Assembly (NCBI RefSeq): GCF_017303215.1
Contig: NZ_JAEMWU010000003.1
Location: 124,001-188,000 of the forward strand
Reading direction: 5' to 3'
Origin: Microbacterium esteraromaticum
GTDB lineage: Bacteria; Actinomycetota; Actinomycetes; Actinomycetales; Microbacteriaceae
DNA length: 64,000 nt
A model generated the notes under the pieces. That model ran no database searches. It was not told the origin of the DNA and saw only the letters and a program-made list of their open reading frames with translations. The position numbers were made by a program, and so were the translations under genes. This document shows, piece after piece, positions 36,458 to 46,158 of this stretch (its first letter is position 1; each line of letters opens with the position of its first letter).

Positions 36458-37324
36458 ATGACCAACCCCGCCGCAGTTCTCGATCGAGTCGTCACCGACC
36501 TCGATCAGCTGCTCGGTGCGGATGCGCTCATGAGCCTCACCGATGCCGAGAGGCGCGTCCTCTTGAGCACTGCCGGCGAGGTGATGCGGCGCGTTGAGGC
36601 GACCATCATCGAGACGGTCGCAACGGGCGATCCGGTTGACCTGCCGAACGGCGCGGGGTGCCGCAACGTGAACGAACTGCTGCAGCGCACACTGCGGGTC
36701 GACTCGCGGGGCGCGGCGCGGTTCGTGAAAGCGGGCAAGGTCGTGCGCCGCGACGTCGACCTCACGTCGGGGGAGTCGCTGCCGGCGCGGTGGCCCGCTC
36801 TTCGACGGGTGATGCTCGACGGTGCCGTCGGAACCGATGGGCTGCTGGCCGCCACGGGGCCGATCGAGTCGGCCGGCGACCGGATCGGTGTCACCGACCG
36901 ATGGAAGGCCGATGACGGCCCGGTGAGCGCCGCAGTCGCCCGGCACACCGGTTGCACCGGTGCGATTCAGCGCGTGTTCACGGAGCAGGGGCGGATCGTC
37001 GGGATGACGGTGACCGACCGCATCTTCAACGTTCACCAGCGCCGGGCGATCACGCTTCGCGACAAGGAGTGTTTGATTCCCGGATGCCACGTGCCGGCCT
37101 CCTGGTGTGAGATCCACCACGTCACCGAACACTCCCGCGGTGGGCCGACCAGCACCGACAACGGTGTGCCGTTGTGCTGGTGGCACCACAGATCACTCGA
37201 GTTCTCCGGCTGGGAGATCCGCATGCACGACGGCCTACCCGAGATCCGCGGACCCGCCTGGTGGGATCCTTTGCATCACTGGCGCACCCCGCGCCTGTCG
37301 TTGCCCGACTTCGCGTTCACGTAG
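36458..37324 (+). CDS. HNH endonuclease-domain protein (DUF222 type, shortened)
   Basis: Protein of 288 residues with a C-terminal HNH domain: CLIPGC, then EIHHVTEHSRGG with the catalytic His pair, and CWWHHRSLE. The N-terminal half resembles DUF222, which in actinobacteria normally gives proteins of 400 or more residues. Here the central stretch (about residues 135-165) looks collapsed, so an internal deletion is likely. GGAGG is only one base from the ATG, an unusually tight spacing. Such genes are multi-copy in Microbacteriaceae and their role is unsettled. Confidence 0.78.
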   Translation: MTNPAAVLDRVVTDLDQLLGADALMSLTDAERRVLLSTAGEVMRRVEATIIETVATGDPVDLPNGAGCRNVNELLQRTLRVDSRGAARFVKAGKVVRRDVDLTSGESLPARWPALRRVMLDGAVGTDGLLAATGPIESAGDRIGVTDRWKADDGPVSAAVARHTGCTGAIQRVFTEQGRIVGMTVTDRIFNVHQRRAITLRDKECLIPGCHVPASWCEIHHVTEHSRGGPTSTDNGVPLCWWHHRSLEFSGWEIRMHDGLPEIRGPAWWDPLHHWRTPRLSLPDFAFT

Positions 37325-37473
37325 TCGCTCGTTCGCGTGCGCCCTGCAATGTCGTGCATATCGTCCGCGCCGGCCTCCATCCGATCGAGCAGGCGATCGC
37401 TGAGAACGACCGGGCTGCTGAGCAAGCGCTGAAGTCCGGGGAAGCGCAGCAGCGTCTCGTCGCGCACCGGCCA

Positions 37474-37779
37474 TCACACGACGAACCGCCACACGTACTC
37501 CAACCCGTCGGATTGGCGGAACCAGGCGATCGTCACAACCGCCTCGTCGGGGTCCGAAGCGCACAGGCACAGTTCGACGGTTTCGGTGGGAAGGACCTGA
37601 CCCCACAGATCCACGACGCAACGGGCATCGACATCGTCGCGAAAGACGCGGACGAAATCGACGGGCTCCTGGCTGGCATTCATCACCACCGGGTGGGCGC
37701 GGTCGTCGCGGGTGACCACCCAGGGCACACAGTACGCGGTCGGCGGCGGGGGCTGGCGGGGATCGATGGGATGCAGCAT
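37474..37779 (-). CDS. Hypothetical protein, 101 residues
   Basis: Short protein I do not recognise. It starts with a Pro-rich segment, then a mixed alpha/beta sequence with several Trp and Val residues and no signal peptide or membrane helix. A codon pattern typical of the genome supports it being real. The 150 bases between it and the convergent HNH gene show nothing notable; a 10-base tandem duplication (37811-37830) lies just upstream of its start. Confidence 0.5.
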   Translation of the reverse strand: MLHPIDPRQPPPPTAYCVPWVVTRDDRAHPVVMNASQEPVDFVRVFRDDVDARCVVDLWGQVLPTETVELCLCASDPDEAVVTIAWFRQSDGLEYVWRFVV

Positions 37780-37857
37780 CCCGCCAAGCTAGGAACGCCC
37801 TCCGACGGTCAGAGCGCGTCAGAGCGCGTCATGACGTCCGCTGTGCAGAAGTCGTGC

Positions 37858-38865
37858 TCAAGCCGGTTCTGGGGACGCCGAATCAACAGCATCCGAATCG
37901 GCAGCATCCGACCCGGGGGCGAGTCCTTCCCTCCGTCGGCGCAGCTTCGCTCCGACCTCGCGGCTCGCCGCGCCGAGCCCGCGCCCCGCCGCACCCACTC
38001 CGCGACCGGCGGCACCGAAGCCCCGGCCCACGCTGCCCGCGACCCCGACAACGCCACCGCCGAGGGAACGCGCGCCCGACAGCATCCGTCGCTCCAGTCG
38101 CTCGCTGCCGGGCGTCGGCTCCAACTCGGGCGGCAAGAAGACGGGCGCCGCGCCGAAGGCGCGACGCGACGTCACCAGCACCCGTCGTCCGAGGATGTTG
38201 TTACCGGCACCGCCGATGACCGCGCCGATGCCGAACGGAAGCGCCTTGCCGATGAACGACGCCCCGCCGCGGCCCGCGAACTGCCGGATGAACGCCGACT
38301 TCAAACGATCCACAAGCGGACCGACGGCGGCGCGTGGCAGTGACTTCGTCACCAGCTCGCCCCAGTACGACGACCGCGTGCCGCCCCGGCCCGTCGCCTG
38401 CTGCGCCAGCTGCGAGACGAGGTCGACGCCCTCCTTGCCGAGCATCAGGGTCATCACCAGCGCCCGAGCACGGTCGGGGTTCTCGATCGCGATGCCGTGC
38501 ACCTCTGCGACCGACTGCGCGAAGAGTGCCGTCGACTCCATGAACCCGATGGTCTCCACACCCGACAGCGCCAGAGTCACCCCGGTGCCGATGCCCGGAA
38601 CGACAGCGGTCGCACCGACGGCCGCGCCACCGGTGGTCACCGCGGCGAGGTAGCGGATCTCGAGCATGCGCACGATCTCGTCCGGCGTTGCGCGCGGATT
38701 GCGCAGGCGGATGCTACGGATGTGCGCCACGACCAACGGGCGCTGCACCGACATCACCCGATCGATCCCGCGCACGGAGAGCGGGTGCTCGTCGGACCCG
38801 ACCGGAGGCACGTGGGCATCCCACGGTGCGTCATCCGGCAGCGAATGGATCTTGTGAACCTGCAT
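37858..38865 (-). CDS. EcsC-family protein
   Basis: Uncharacterised 335-residue protein resembling the EcsC family. A hydrophobic Gly/Ala-rich stretch at about residues 75-115 and another at 215-235 (IGKALPFGIGAVIGGAGNN) suggest peripheral or re-entrant membrane contact. The C-terminus is Gly/Ala/Arg-rich low complexity (about 280-335). Its role is not known. It is downstream of a nucleotidyltransferase gene but separated by a terminator. Confidence 0.65.
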   Translation of the reverse strand: MQVHKIHSLPDDAPWDAHVPPVGSDEHPLSVRGIDRVMSVQRPLVVAHIRSIRLRNPRATPDEIVRMLEIRYLAAVTTGGAAVGATAVVPGIGTGVTLALSGVETIGFMESTALFAQSVAEVHGIAIENPDRARALVMTLMLGKEGVDLVSQLAQQATGRGGTRSSYWGELVTKSLPRAAVGPLVDRLKSAFIRQFAGRGGASFIGKALPFGIGAVIGGAGNNILGRRVLVTSRRAFGAAPVFLPPELEPTPGSERLERRMLSGARSLGGGVVGVAGSVGRGFGAAGRGVGAAGRGLGAASREVGAKLRRRREGLAPGSDAADSDAVDSASPEPA

Positions 38866-38899
38866 GGTCCGAGCCTATGCATCGCATCCGCGAGAACGC

Positions 38900-38932
38900 C
38901 GAAAGCCGCCTCCCGAGGGGAGACGGCTTTCG
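38900..38932 (-). terminator. Terminator after the nucleotidyltransferase gene
   Basis: Near-perfect hairpin with arms CGAAAGCCG and CGGCTTTCG extended by CCTCC/GGAGA pairs, 12 bases beyond the stop of the minus-strand gene at 38945. GGCTTTC gives a short T-run. Confidence 0.75.
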
Positions 38933-38944
38933 AGAGGGAGGCGC

Positions 38945-39637
38945 TCAGACGAAGAGGTTGGCGCGCTCCAGGTCTTCAGCGAAGTCGACCTCGACGGCGT
39001 ACAGGTCCGAGACGTCCATCGGCTCGAGCAGCAGGCCATCCTCGGCGATCGCCAGCTCGAGACCACGCTCGAAGTAGTCCTGATCCTCGACGCGCTGCAG
39101 CTGGCGCATGAACGCCTTCTTGTCGCGCGACGAGATGTAGTTGATGCCCACAGCCTCGCCGAGGCCGCCCTTGACGGTCTTGGACAGCTCGTTGATGAAG
39201 CCCTCGGCGGTGACGGTGTACTTGACCTCTTCGTCGCTGACCTTCGAGGTGTTCACGGTAACGAACGACTGGTCGCGCTCGATGAACTCGATCGCCCGGC
39301 CCAGGATGCGCGGGTCGAAGACGACGTCGCCGTTCATCCACAGCACGCCGCTCTTGCCGGTCACGCTCAGCGCGCGCAGCAGGCTCTTGGACGTGTTGGT
39401 CACGTCGTAGCGCTCGTTGTGCACGTACTTCGCCGAGGGAAACGCCTCGATGATCGTCTCGGCGCGGTAGCCGACGACGGTGGTGATGCGGGCGTCGCTG
39501 CCGAAGGCCGCGCGGATGTTGTCGTGCTGCTGGCGCATGATGGTGCGGCCGTCGCTGAGCTCGGTCAGCGGCTTGGGCAGCGCGCGGCCGAGCCGCGAGC
39601 CCATGCCCGCAGCCAGGATGACGGTCTGAAGAGTCAC
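38945..39637 (-). CDS. Sugar/choline-phosphate nucleotidyltransferase-like protein
   Basis: NTP-transferase of 230 residues. The start shows the signature LAAGMGSRLG followed by PKPLTEL, and WMNGDVVF is the metal-binding strand. Size and pattern resemble LicC-type phosphocholine cytidylyltransferases and short hexose-1-phosphate nucleotidyltransferases more than RmlA. The start is a GTG preceded by AGGAGA. It stands alone, so its product, perhaps a precursor for a surface glycan, cannot be named. Confidence 0.75.
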   Translation of the reverse strand: MTLQTVILAAGMGSRLGRALPKPLTELSDGRTIMRQQHDNIRAAFGSDARITTVVGYRAETIIEAFPSAKYVHNERYDVTNTSKSLLRALSVTGKSGVLWMNGDVVFDPRILGRAIEFIERDQSFVTVNTSKVSDEEVKYTVTAEGFINELSKTVKGGLGEAVGINYISSRDKKAFMRQLQRVEDQDYFERGLELAIAEDGLLLEPMDVSDLYAVEVDFAEDLERANLFV

Positions 39638-39879
39638 GTTTTCTCCTAATAGGAACTGTGTTCACTGTCGATTCATCGACGCGACACCTCTTCGTGCCTC
39701 CGCAATGCTACTGATCACACCTGGGAGGCCGAAGGCTTCAGGGGCGCTGTTGCTGTTTCGTGACCTGTTCCACACGAGTCTGTCAGGAACCGTGAGCCGC
39801 GTCGAGGGGTTCTGCGGCACCGAAACACGTCGTCACCGGGTCGGCGGCTCTGTCAGGGCGGATTGGTACCTTAGTAGGC
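39638..39879. promoter_or_regulatory. Divergent promoter region
   Basis: 242 bases between the minus-strand nucleotidyltransferase and the plus-strand ABC ATPase genes. It should hold both promoters. I see no clear -35/-10 pair, palindrome or small gene. Confidence 0.4.
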
Positions 39880-41919
39880 GTGACAGCATCCGGGGAGACG
39901 CACGAAGACCGCACCGAGGGGGTGCCGACCGCGAGCGCGGGCGCTGACACCGCCGCCACGCCGAAGCCGAAGCGGGGTGCCGCGGCGGCGAAGAAGACAT
40001 CGGATGCCACCGACTCGGCTTCCGACACGAACGTGTCGTCGACGGCCGAGGACAAGCCTGCCGTCAAGAAGGCAGCGCCGAGGAGGACGGCCGCGAAGAA
40101 GACCGCAACAGGTTCGTCGACGTCGAAGACGACCGTCTCGCGCAGCACGGCGACCAAGACGGCTGCAGCGTCGAAGACGGCCGCGACCGCCAAGACGGGT
40201 ACGGCGTCGAAGGCCGGTACGACGTCGAAGAGCGGTGCGACCTCGAAGGCCGGCGCGACCTCAAAGACCGGCGCGACCTCGAAGGCCGCCACGGCGTCCA
40301 AGAGCAGCACGGCGTCCAAGACCGCGGCGGCGAAGAAGGCCGCAGCGACCAGTGCGGCGGCGAAGTCCGCCGCGGCGAAGAAGACTGCCGCCGAGACGGC
40401 GGAGAAGACGACGGCGGTCAAGGCGGCCGCTGCTCGGACCGCGTCGACGAAGGCCGCGACCAAGGCGACCGCAGCCAAGACCACAGCTGCCAAGACGACC
40501 GCAGCCAAGACGGCCGCCGCGAAGTCTTCCGCGTCGACGACGGGTGCCAAGGCGAAGACATCCACGGCGAAGAAACCCGCGACGAAGACCGTGAGCACAG
40601 CGTCGAAGACGAGCGTGGCGTCTCAGCGACCTTCGGCCAAGGCGTCGACAGCCAAGAAGACCGCGACGCCCACAACCGAAGACGCCACGCCGGTTCTCAT
40701 CACCGATCTGACGGTGCCACCGGCAGCGGAGGTCACGACCGACACGCGGATCGACCTGGAGGCGTCGCCGTCGGCGCGTCGCCTTGTCGCTGCTGAGCAC
40801 AGCGCACCCGAGCGGTCCGAGGCCCGGCCGCCGCGGGGCGCCGTCGCGGCCGCAGCCGCGCCCATCGTCGCCGAAGTGCCGGCCCCGGTGCCGACTGAAC
40901 AGCACGAGACCCCGGCGTCCGACGAGTCCCCGGCGTCCGAAGACGCACCGGTGGTCGAAGAAGCCGCGGCAGTGGAAGAAGCCCCGGTCGCCGATGAGGC
41001 CGCGGTCAAGGACGCGCCGTCGAGTGACGACGACGCACCTCTCTCGGAGGAAGCCGCGGACGACGCGCATCCGATGTCGGACGATCAGGTGGCGCACGAC
41101 GCGAGCGCTACGGCGGTCGTCGACTCCGGCGCCGTGGATGCCTCCGATGATGCCGATCGCCCCGAGGCGGTACACATCCGCGGACTCGTGAAGCGCTTCG
41201 GCGATACAACGGCTGTCGACGGTATCGACCTCACCGTTCCCGCCGGATCGTTCTACGGTCTCGTCGGCCCCAACGGCGCCGGCAAGACGACCACGCTCTC
41301 GATCATCTCCGGGCTGCTGCGGCCCGACGCCGGCACGGTGCACATCAGCGGTATCGATCAGCGCGCCGAGCCGTTGGCCGCGAAGCGGGTGATGGGCGTG
41401 CTGCCGGATCGGCTGCGCGCGTTCGACCGGCTCACCGGTCGCCAGCTGCTGTTCTACTACGGTCAGCTCCGGGGCCTCAAGCGCGCGGTGATCGAGAGCC
41501 GCACAGCCGACCTCGCGCGTGCGTTCGACCTCACCGAGGCGCTCAGCCGCGTCGTGTCCGACTACTCGGCCGGAATGACCAAGAAGCTCATGTTGGCAGG
41601 GGCGCTGATCCACTCGCCGCGGGTGCTGGTGCTCGATGAGCCGTTCGAGGCCGTCGACCCGGTCTCATCCGGCGTCATCCTCGACATCCTGCGCGCCTAC
41701 GTGTCGCATGGCGGAACGGTCATCCTCTCCAGTCACGGCATGGATCTGGTCGAGCGCGTCTGCTCGCGCGTCGCCGTGATCGTCGGTGGCGAGGTGCTTG
41801 CCGAGGGCACCATCGACGAGGTGCGCGCCGGGCGCACGCTCACTGAGCGGTTCGTCGAGCTCTCCGGTTCCAGCGGCGAAGTGGAGGGACTGGAGTGGTT
41901 GCACACGTTCTCCGGCTGA
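39880..41919 (+). CDS. ABC exporter ATPase with long Ala/Lys/Thr-rich N-terminal extension
   Basis: Protein of 679 residues. Residues 431-679 are an ABC ATPase: Walker A GPNGAGKT with Lys469, a variant signature SAGMTKK, Walker B VLVLDEP. Residues about 27-260 are a low-complexity run of Ala, Lys, Thr and Ser (AAKTTAAKTTAAKT-like) resembling histone-H1-like tails, and about 300-425 are acidic and Pro/Ala rich. The frame is continuous, and no start with a good ribosome-binding site is evident before the ABC part. The GTG start has only a weak site. It overlaps the permease gene by 25 bases. Confidence 0.8.
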   Translation: MTASGETHEDRTEGVPTASAGADTAATPKPKRGAAAAKKTSDATDSASDTNVSSTAEDKPAVKKAAPRRTAAKKTATGSSTSKTTVSRSTATKTAAASKTAATAKTGTASKAGTTSKSGATSKAGATSKTGATSKAATASKSSTASKTAAAKKAAATSAAAKSAAAKKTAAETAEKTTAVKAAAARTASTKAATKATAAKTTAAKTTAAKTAAAKSSASTTGAKAKTSTAKKPATKTVSTASKTSVASQRPSAKASTAKKTATPTTEDATPVLITDLTVPPAAEVTTDTRIDLEASPSARRLVAAEHSAPERSEARPPRGAVAAAAAPIVAEVPAPVPTEQHETPASDESPASEDAPVVEEAAAVEEAPVADEAAVKDAPSSDDDAPLSEEAADDAHPMSDDQVAHDASATAVVDSGAVDASDDADRPEAVHIRGLVKRFGDTTAVDGIDLTVPAGSFYGLVGPNGAGKTTTLSIISGLLRPDAGTVHISGIDQRAEPLAAKRVMGVLPDRLRAFDRLTGRQLLFYYGQLRGLKRAVIESRTADLARAFDLTEALSRVVSDYSAGMTKKLMLAGALIHSPRVLVLDEPFEAVDPVSSGVILDILRAYVSHGGTVILSSHGMDLVERVCSRVAVIVGGEVLAEGTIDEVRAGRTLTERFVELSGSSGEVEGLEWLHTFSG

Positions 41920-43460
41920 GGCTCGCCCTGCTGGTCGGCGCGGCGCACGGAGAGCACGGAGTGCGCCGTGTGCTCGCACTGCTGGCATCCGCCGCGATCA
42001 CGGTCGCGGTGTGCATCGCGATCCTCAGCATGGGCAGCGCACCGCTGCCCACCGCGCAAGCGGTACTCGTGCTGGGTGCCGCAGCGACATTCATCTCGTT
42101 CGTGCTCGCACCGATGCTCACCGGCACCCCCGATCAGCTCGATCCGCGACGCTTCGCCCCGTTCGCCGTCGACCAACGGGAACTGCCCTGGATCCTCGCG
42201 CTGAGTGCACTCGTCAGCGTCCCCAGCTTCGCGTTGATCGCCGCGACGACGTGCGTCGTGATCGTCGCCGTCTCGGCCGGCGCCCCCGCGCTGCTGGCGA
42301 TCCTCGCCGGGATCGTCGGTGTCATCTCGATCGCCCTCGCCGCACGCATCGGCATGGCGATCAGTGCGATCCTGCTGCCCGAGCGACGCTCGCGCGAACT
42401 CACCGTGCTGATCACGATCCCGGTGCTGGTGGTCGCGTTCCCCGTCGCCGCGTACTTCGCCTCGATCCGCTGGGACGGCGAGGTTCCCGCCGCCGTCGAT
42501 ACCGCCACGACGATCGTCGGCTTCTCACCTCTCGCCGCGCCCTATGCGCTGCCGTTCCACGCGGCCGCCGGCGACAGCGCCGCGGCCTGGGGGAGCGGAC
42601 TGGTCGCGTTGGCATCCATCGCCGGTCTGCTCGGCCTGTGGGCCTTCCTCGTGCGCCGCCTGCTGACCGTCACCGAGCGTCCTTATGCCACACGAGAGCG
42701 GTCGGGCCTGGGCTGGTTCGGTCTGCTGCCGGCGAACGCGTTCGGCGCGGTCGCCGCGCGCAGCCTGGTCTACTGGCTGCGTGACCGGCGTTACATCGTC
42801 AACGTGCTCGTCGTGCCGATCGCCGGCGTGCTCACGGTCTTCCCCCTGATCGTCGCCGGCGTGCCGGTGTGGATCGCCGCACTGGTGCCGGTGCCGCTGA
42901 TGGCGCTGTTCTTCGGCTGGCTCCCGCACAATGACGTCGCGTACGACTCGACAGCTCTGTGGGTGCACGTCGCCAGCGGCGTACGCGGACTGCCCGACCG
43001 TCTCGGGCGGCTGGTGCCGGTGCTGATGGTGTCGATCCCGGTGCTGGCGATCGCGATCTCGGTGACACTCGCGTTCATCGCCCAGTGGAGCCTGCTGCTG
43101 CCCTTCATCGGTGTGACGGCCGCCCTGCTGTTGAGCGCGTTGGGCATGTCGAGCATCGCCTCGGTCGTGTTCCCCTACGCCGTCTCGCGCCCCGGCGACA
43201 GCCCGTTCCAGCAGCCGCAGCGCTCGTCGTCGCACGGGTCGTTCGGCGCGGCCGGAACCTTCCTCGGCGCACTGGCCTTCAGCGCACCGACGATCTGGCT
43301 GTTCGCGCTCACGATCGCCGAGGGCGACCAGCACGCCCCGGCGGCGTTCTGGGTGGGCATCCTGACCGGCGTGCTGGTGCTGTTCGGTGGAGCAGCCATC
43401 GGCGGTGCCATCTTCGAACGCAGCGGCGAGCGGCTGATGGAGTTCGTCGAGACGACCTGA
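41895..43460 (+). CDS. ABC exporter permease
   Basis: Membrane protein of 521 residues with about twelve helices and no signature of an importer. Likely partner of the ATPase just upstream, whose gene it overlaps; the GTG has GGAGGG about eight bases before it. The pair resembles the ABC-2-like transporters of actinobacteria whose substrates are unknown. The C-terminal segment includes a polar loop (SRPGDSPFQQPQRSSSHGS) between the last helices. Confidence 0.8.
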   Translation: MVAHVLRLRLALLVGAAHGEHGVRRVLALLASAAITVAVCIAILSMGSAPLPTAQAVLVLGAAATFISFVLAPMLTGTPDQLDPRRFAPFAVDQRELPWILALSALVSVPSFALIAATTCVVIVAVSAGAPALLAILAGIVGVISIALAARIGMAISAILLPERRSRELTVLITIPVLVVAFPVAAYFASIRWDGEVPAAVDTATTIVGFSPLAAPYALPFHAAAGDSAAAWGSGLVALASIAGLLGLWAFLVRRLLTVTERPYATRERSGLGWFGLLPANAFGAVAARSLVYWLRDRRYIVNVLVVPIAGVLTVFPLIVAGVPVWIAALVPVPLMALFFGWLPHNDVAYDSTALWVHVASGVRGLPDRLGRLVPVLMVSIPVLAIAISVTLAFIAQWSLLLPFIGVTAALLLSALGMSSIASVVFPYAVSRPGDSPFQQPQRSSSHGSFGAAGTFLGALAFSAPTIWLFALTIAEGDQHAPAAFWVGILTGVLVLFGGAAIGGAIFERSGERLMEFVETT

Positions 43461-43472
43461 TCGGTTGTGCAA

Positions 43473-43500
43473 CCGCCGCGCCGTGAGCAGCCCGCGGCGG
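43473..43500 (+). terminator. 8-bp hairpin after the permease gene
   Basis: Arms CCGCCGCG and CGCGGCGG around 12 bases, between the permease stop and the next start 14 bases on. Could be a terminator or shield the next ribosome-binding site; no T-run. Confidence 0.4.
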
Positions 43501-43513
43501 CTAGAATCGCGGC

Positions 43514-43780
43514 ATGAGTACTCCGCTGGACAGCCCCGATCAGGGTGGCGTGGCAACACTTGATCGCGAACTCGAAGAACTCCTCCGCGAGGAGAACGTC
43601 GAGCCCGGCGACCATGAGCGCTTCTCGCACTACGTGAAGAAGGACAAGATCCTCGAATCGGCCATCACCGGCAAGCCGGTGCGCGCCCTGTGCGGTAAGA
43701 AGTGGACTCCGGGGCGCGACCCCGAGAAGTTCCCGATCTGCCCGACCTGCAAAGAGATCTACGAGTCGATGGTCCGCTGA
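43514..43780 (+). CDS. DUF3039 domain protein
   Basis: Small actinobacterium-specific protein of 88 residues. It contains ALCGKKW and CPTCKEIY, so four Cys could bind zinc as a ribbon. The N-terminal half is acidic. Function is unknown; conservation and the CxxC pairs suggest a nucleic-acid or protein adaptor. Convergent with pncB, nine bases apart. Confidence 0.82.
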   Translation: MSTPLDSPDQGGVATLDRELEELLREENVEPGDHERFSHYVKKDKILESAITGKPVRALCGKKWTPGRDPEKFPICPTCKEIYESMVR

Positions 43781-43789
43781 GCCGAGCGC

Positions 43790-45109
43790 TCAGTCCGCGT
43801 CGACGAACACGGTCGGGATCGCCGGGTCGGACTTGCTGAGCGCGAGCGCTCGCACCGGCAGCTCCTCGCGCACCCGCAGGTGATGTTCGCGAGCCGCTGC
43901 CGTACCCGCGGCACCCTCGTGCGCCGAGTCGATCTCGCCGCCGTCCACGAGCACGACCTGCAGGGCACGGGCATCCGGGTGCTCAGCGGCGCTGTCGACC
44001 TGCTCGAACCCGTCGGCCACCGAGATCGTCTCGGCGACGGCCACGCCGTTCTGCAGCGCACGGAACGCCGACTTGCGCCCGCCCTTGGACCCCTTGTCGG
44101 CCGAAGCCTTCGCGACCGAGACCCATGCCCCGCTCGGGTCCTGACGCGCGACGAGCTTGTAGACCATCCCCGCGGTCGGGTACCCGGACCCGGTCACCAC
44201 CGAGGTGCCGACGCCGTAGAAGTCCACCGGTGACGCCGCGAGAGCGGCGATGGCGTATTCGTCGAGATCGCTGGTGACGGTGATCGCCGTCTCGGTCGCG
44301 CCCAGTTCGTCCAATTGAGTGCGTACCGCGGCGGCCACCAGCGGCAGGTCGCCCGAGTCGAGGCGTACGCCGCCCAGTCCGGTTCCGGCGACGCGGATCG
44401 CCGTCTCGACGCCGGTGCGGATGTCGTAGGTGTCGATGAGCAGCGTGGTCTCCACGCCCAGGCTCTCGACCTGCGAGCGGAACGCCGCCTCTTCGGAGTC
44501 GTGTAGCAGCGTCCACGAATGAGCGGCGGTGCCCATCGTCGGGATGCCCCAGCGGCGGCCCGCCTCGAGGTTGCTCGTGGCCGCGAAGCCGGCGATGTAG
44601 GCGGCCCGTGCTGCGGCGACGGCCGACTGCTCGGCGGCCCGACGGGAACCCATCTCGGCCAGTGGGCGCTCGCCCGCGGCGATGCTCATGCGTGAGGCGG
44701 CCGTCGCGACCGCCGAGTCGTGGTTCAGCACGCTCAGCGCGAGCGTTTCAAGCACCACGGCGTCGGCGAAACTGCCCTCGACGGTGAGGATCGGCGAACC
44801 GGGGAAGTACAGCTCACCGTCGCGGTATCCGCGGATCGTGCCGGTGAAGCGGTAATCCTCCAGGTAGCGCAGGGCGGCAGCATCCACCACATCGTTGTCA
44901 CGCAGGTACCGCAGCTCGTCCTCACCGAAGTGGAAATCGCGCAGCAGCGTGAGCAGCCGGCCCACACCGGCGACGACGCCGAAACGGCGTCCGCCCGATA
45001 GACGGCGCGAGAACAGCTCGAAGACGCTGGGGCGTTGCGCCGTTCCGTCGCGCAGCGACGCGGCGAGCATGGTCAGTTCGTACCGGTCGGTGAGGAACGC
45101 GGAGCTCAT
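43790..45109 (-). CDS. pncB: Nicotinate phosphoribosyltransferase
   Basis: Converts nicotinate and PRPP to nicotinate mononucleotide for NAD salvage, 439 residues. It shows the N-terminal LTDRYELTML motif, the AHSWTLL active-site region and RLDSGDL for substrate binding. The ATG at 45109 is at the start of homology; the open frame extends upstream. 102 bases to the divergent murQ start. Confidence 0.92.
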   Translation of the reverse strand: MSSAFLTDRYELTMLAASLRDGTAQRPSVFELFSRRLSGGRRFGVVAGVGRLLTLLRDFHFGEDELRYLRDNDVVDAAALRYLEDYRFTGTIRGYRDGELYFPGSPILTVEGSFADAVVLETLALSVLNHDSAVATAASRMSIAAGERPLAEMGSRRAAEQSAVAAARAAYIAGFAATSNLEAGRRWGIPTMGTAAHSWTLLHDSEEAAFRSQVESLGVETTLLIDTYDIRTGVETAIRVAGTGLGGVRLDSGDLPLVAAAVRTQLDELGATETAITVTSDLDEYAIAALAASPVDFYGVGTSVVTGSGYPTAGMVYKLVARQDPSGAWVSVAKASADKGSKGGRKSAFRALQNGVAVAETISVADGFEQVDSAAEHPDARALQVVLVDGGEIDSAHEGAAGTAAAREHHLRVREELPVRALALSKSDPAIPTVFVDAD

Positions 45110-45211
45110 CGGCCCAGTGTATCGAGGGCGCGCATCGGCAATACTGATCAGCGGGCTCCGACCCTCCGACGGCGACCGCCGCCGGGCACCCGCCGACCGG
45201 AGAACACTCAC

Positions 45212-46147
45212 ATGTCAGATCGTGAACAGCTGCGCGCCACCCTGGGAACACTCGCCACCGAGGGCGTCGACCCCGCCTTCGCCGAGCTTGATGTGCTCGC
45301 GACCGGCGACCAGGTCGCCCTGATGGCCGAGCAGGGCATCGTCGCGGCGCAGGCCGTCGCCGCCGAGCGTGAGAGCATCGCCCATGCCGTGGATGGCATC
45401 GTCGAGCGACTGCGACGCGGCGGGCGCCTCGTCTACATCGGCGCCGGCACGGCCGGACGCATGGGGGTGCTGGATGCCAGTGAGATCCCGCCCACGTTCG
45501 GCACCGATCCGTCGCTGGTGACGGGACTGATCGCCGGTGGCGAGCATGCGCTGCGCAACGCCGTCGAGAACGCCGAGGACGACCGCGACGCCGGCGCGCT
45601 CGCGGTGGCCGAGCTCGGCCCCGACGACGCGCTCGTCGGGATCTCGGCCTCGGGGCGCACCCCCTATGTCGCTGCCGCCCTGCACACCGCGCGCGAGCGG
45701 GGTGCCTTCACCGTGAGCCTGGCGTGCAACCGTGACGCCGAGATCTCGCAGGGCGTCGATGTCGCCATCGAGGTCGTCGTGGGCCCCGAGGTCGTCGCAG
45801 GCTCCACCCGGCTCAAGGCCGGTACGGCGCAGAAGCTCGTGCTGAACACGCTCTCGACGTTGGCGATGGTGCAGTCGGGCAAGGTCTACGGAAACCTGAT
45901 GGTCGATGTGCAGTCGACCAACGAGAAGCTGCGCGTACGCGCCGAACGCACCGTCATGCACGCCACGGCGTGCTCGCCCGAGCAGGCGGCATCGGCACTC
46001 AGCGACGCGGGGGGATCGGTGAAGCTCGCCATCGCGATCGTCGAGACCGGAGCGGACTCTGCCACGGCCCGCGCCGCGCTCGACGCGGCCGGGGGCAATC
46101 TGCGCCAGGCGCTGGCAGCGACGCGGGCGGGTGGACGGCCCGACTAG
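45212..46147 (+). CDS. murQ: N-acetylmuramic acid 6-phosphate etherase
   Basis: Cleaves the lactyl ether of MurNAc 6-phosphate during cell-wall recycling, giving GlcNAc 6-phosphate and lactate. The 311 residues hold a SIS domain with [26 protein letters not shown] and [11 protein letters not shown] signatures. A C-terminal UBA-like helix segment is present. GGAG precedes the ATG by nine bases. It begins a cell-wall and nucleotide-hygiene run with murI, rph and rdgB. Confidence 0.93.
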   Translation: MSDREQLRATLGTLATEGVDPAFAELDVLATGDQVALMAEQGIVAAQAVAAERESIAHAVDGIVERLRRGGRLVYIGAGTAGRMGVLDASEIPPTFGTDPSLVTGLIAGGEHALRNAVENAEDDRDAGALAVAELGPDDALVGISASGRTPYVAAALHTARERGAFTVSLACNRDAEISQGVDVAIEVVVGPEVVAGSTRLKAGTAQKLVLNTLSTLAMVQSGKVYGNLMVDVQSTNEKLRVRAERTVMHATACSPEQAASALSDAGGSVKLAIAIVETGADSATARAALDAAGGNLRQALAATRAGGRPD

Positions 46148-46158
46148 GCTGGATGATC

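Noticed and set aside
40100..40660. Tandem DNA repeats suggesting a CRISPR or minisatellite
   Set aside because: They are degenerate codon repeats for Ala/Lys/Thr in a continuous frame, without uniform repeat-spacer length. No CRISPR array or cas gene is in the window.
40261..41613. Gly/Arg/Leu-rich minus-strand frame
   Set aside because: Antisense of the Ala/Lys/Thr repeat region of the ABC ATPase; its repeats mirror that region.
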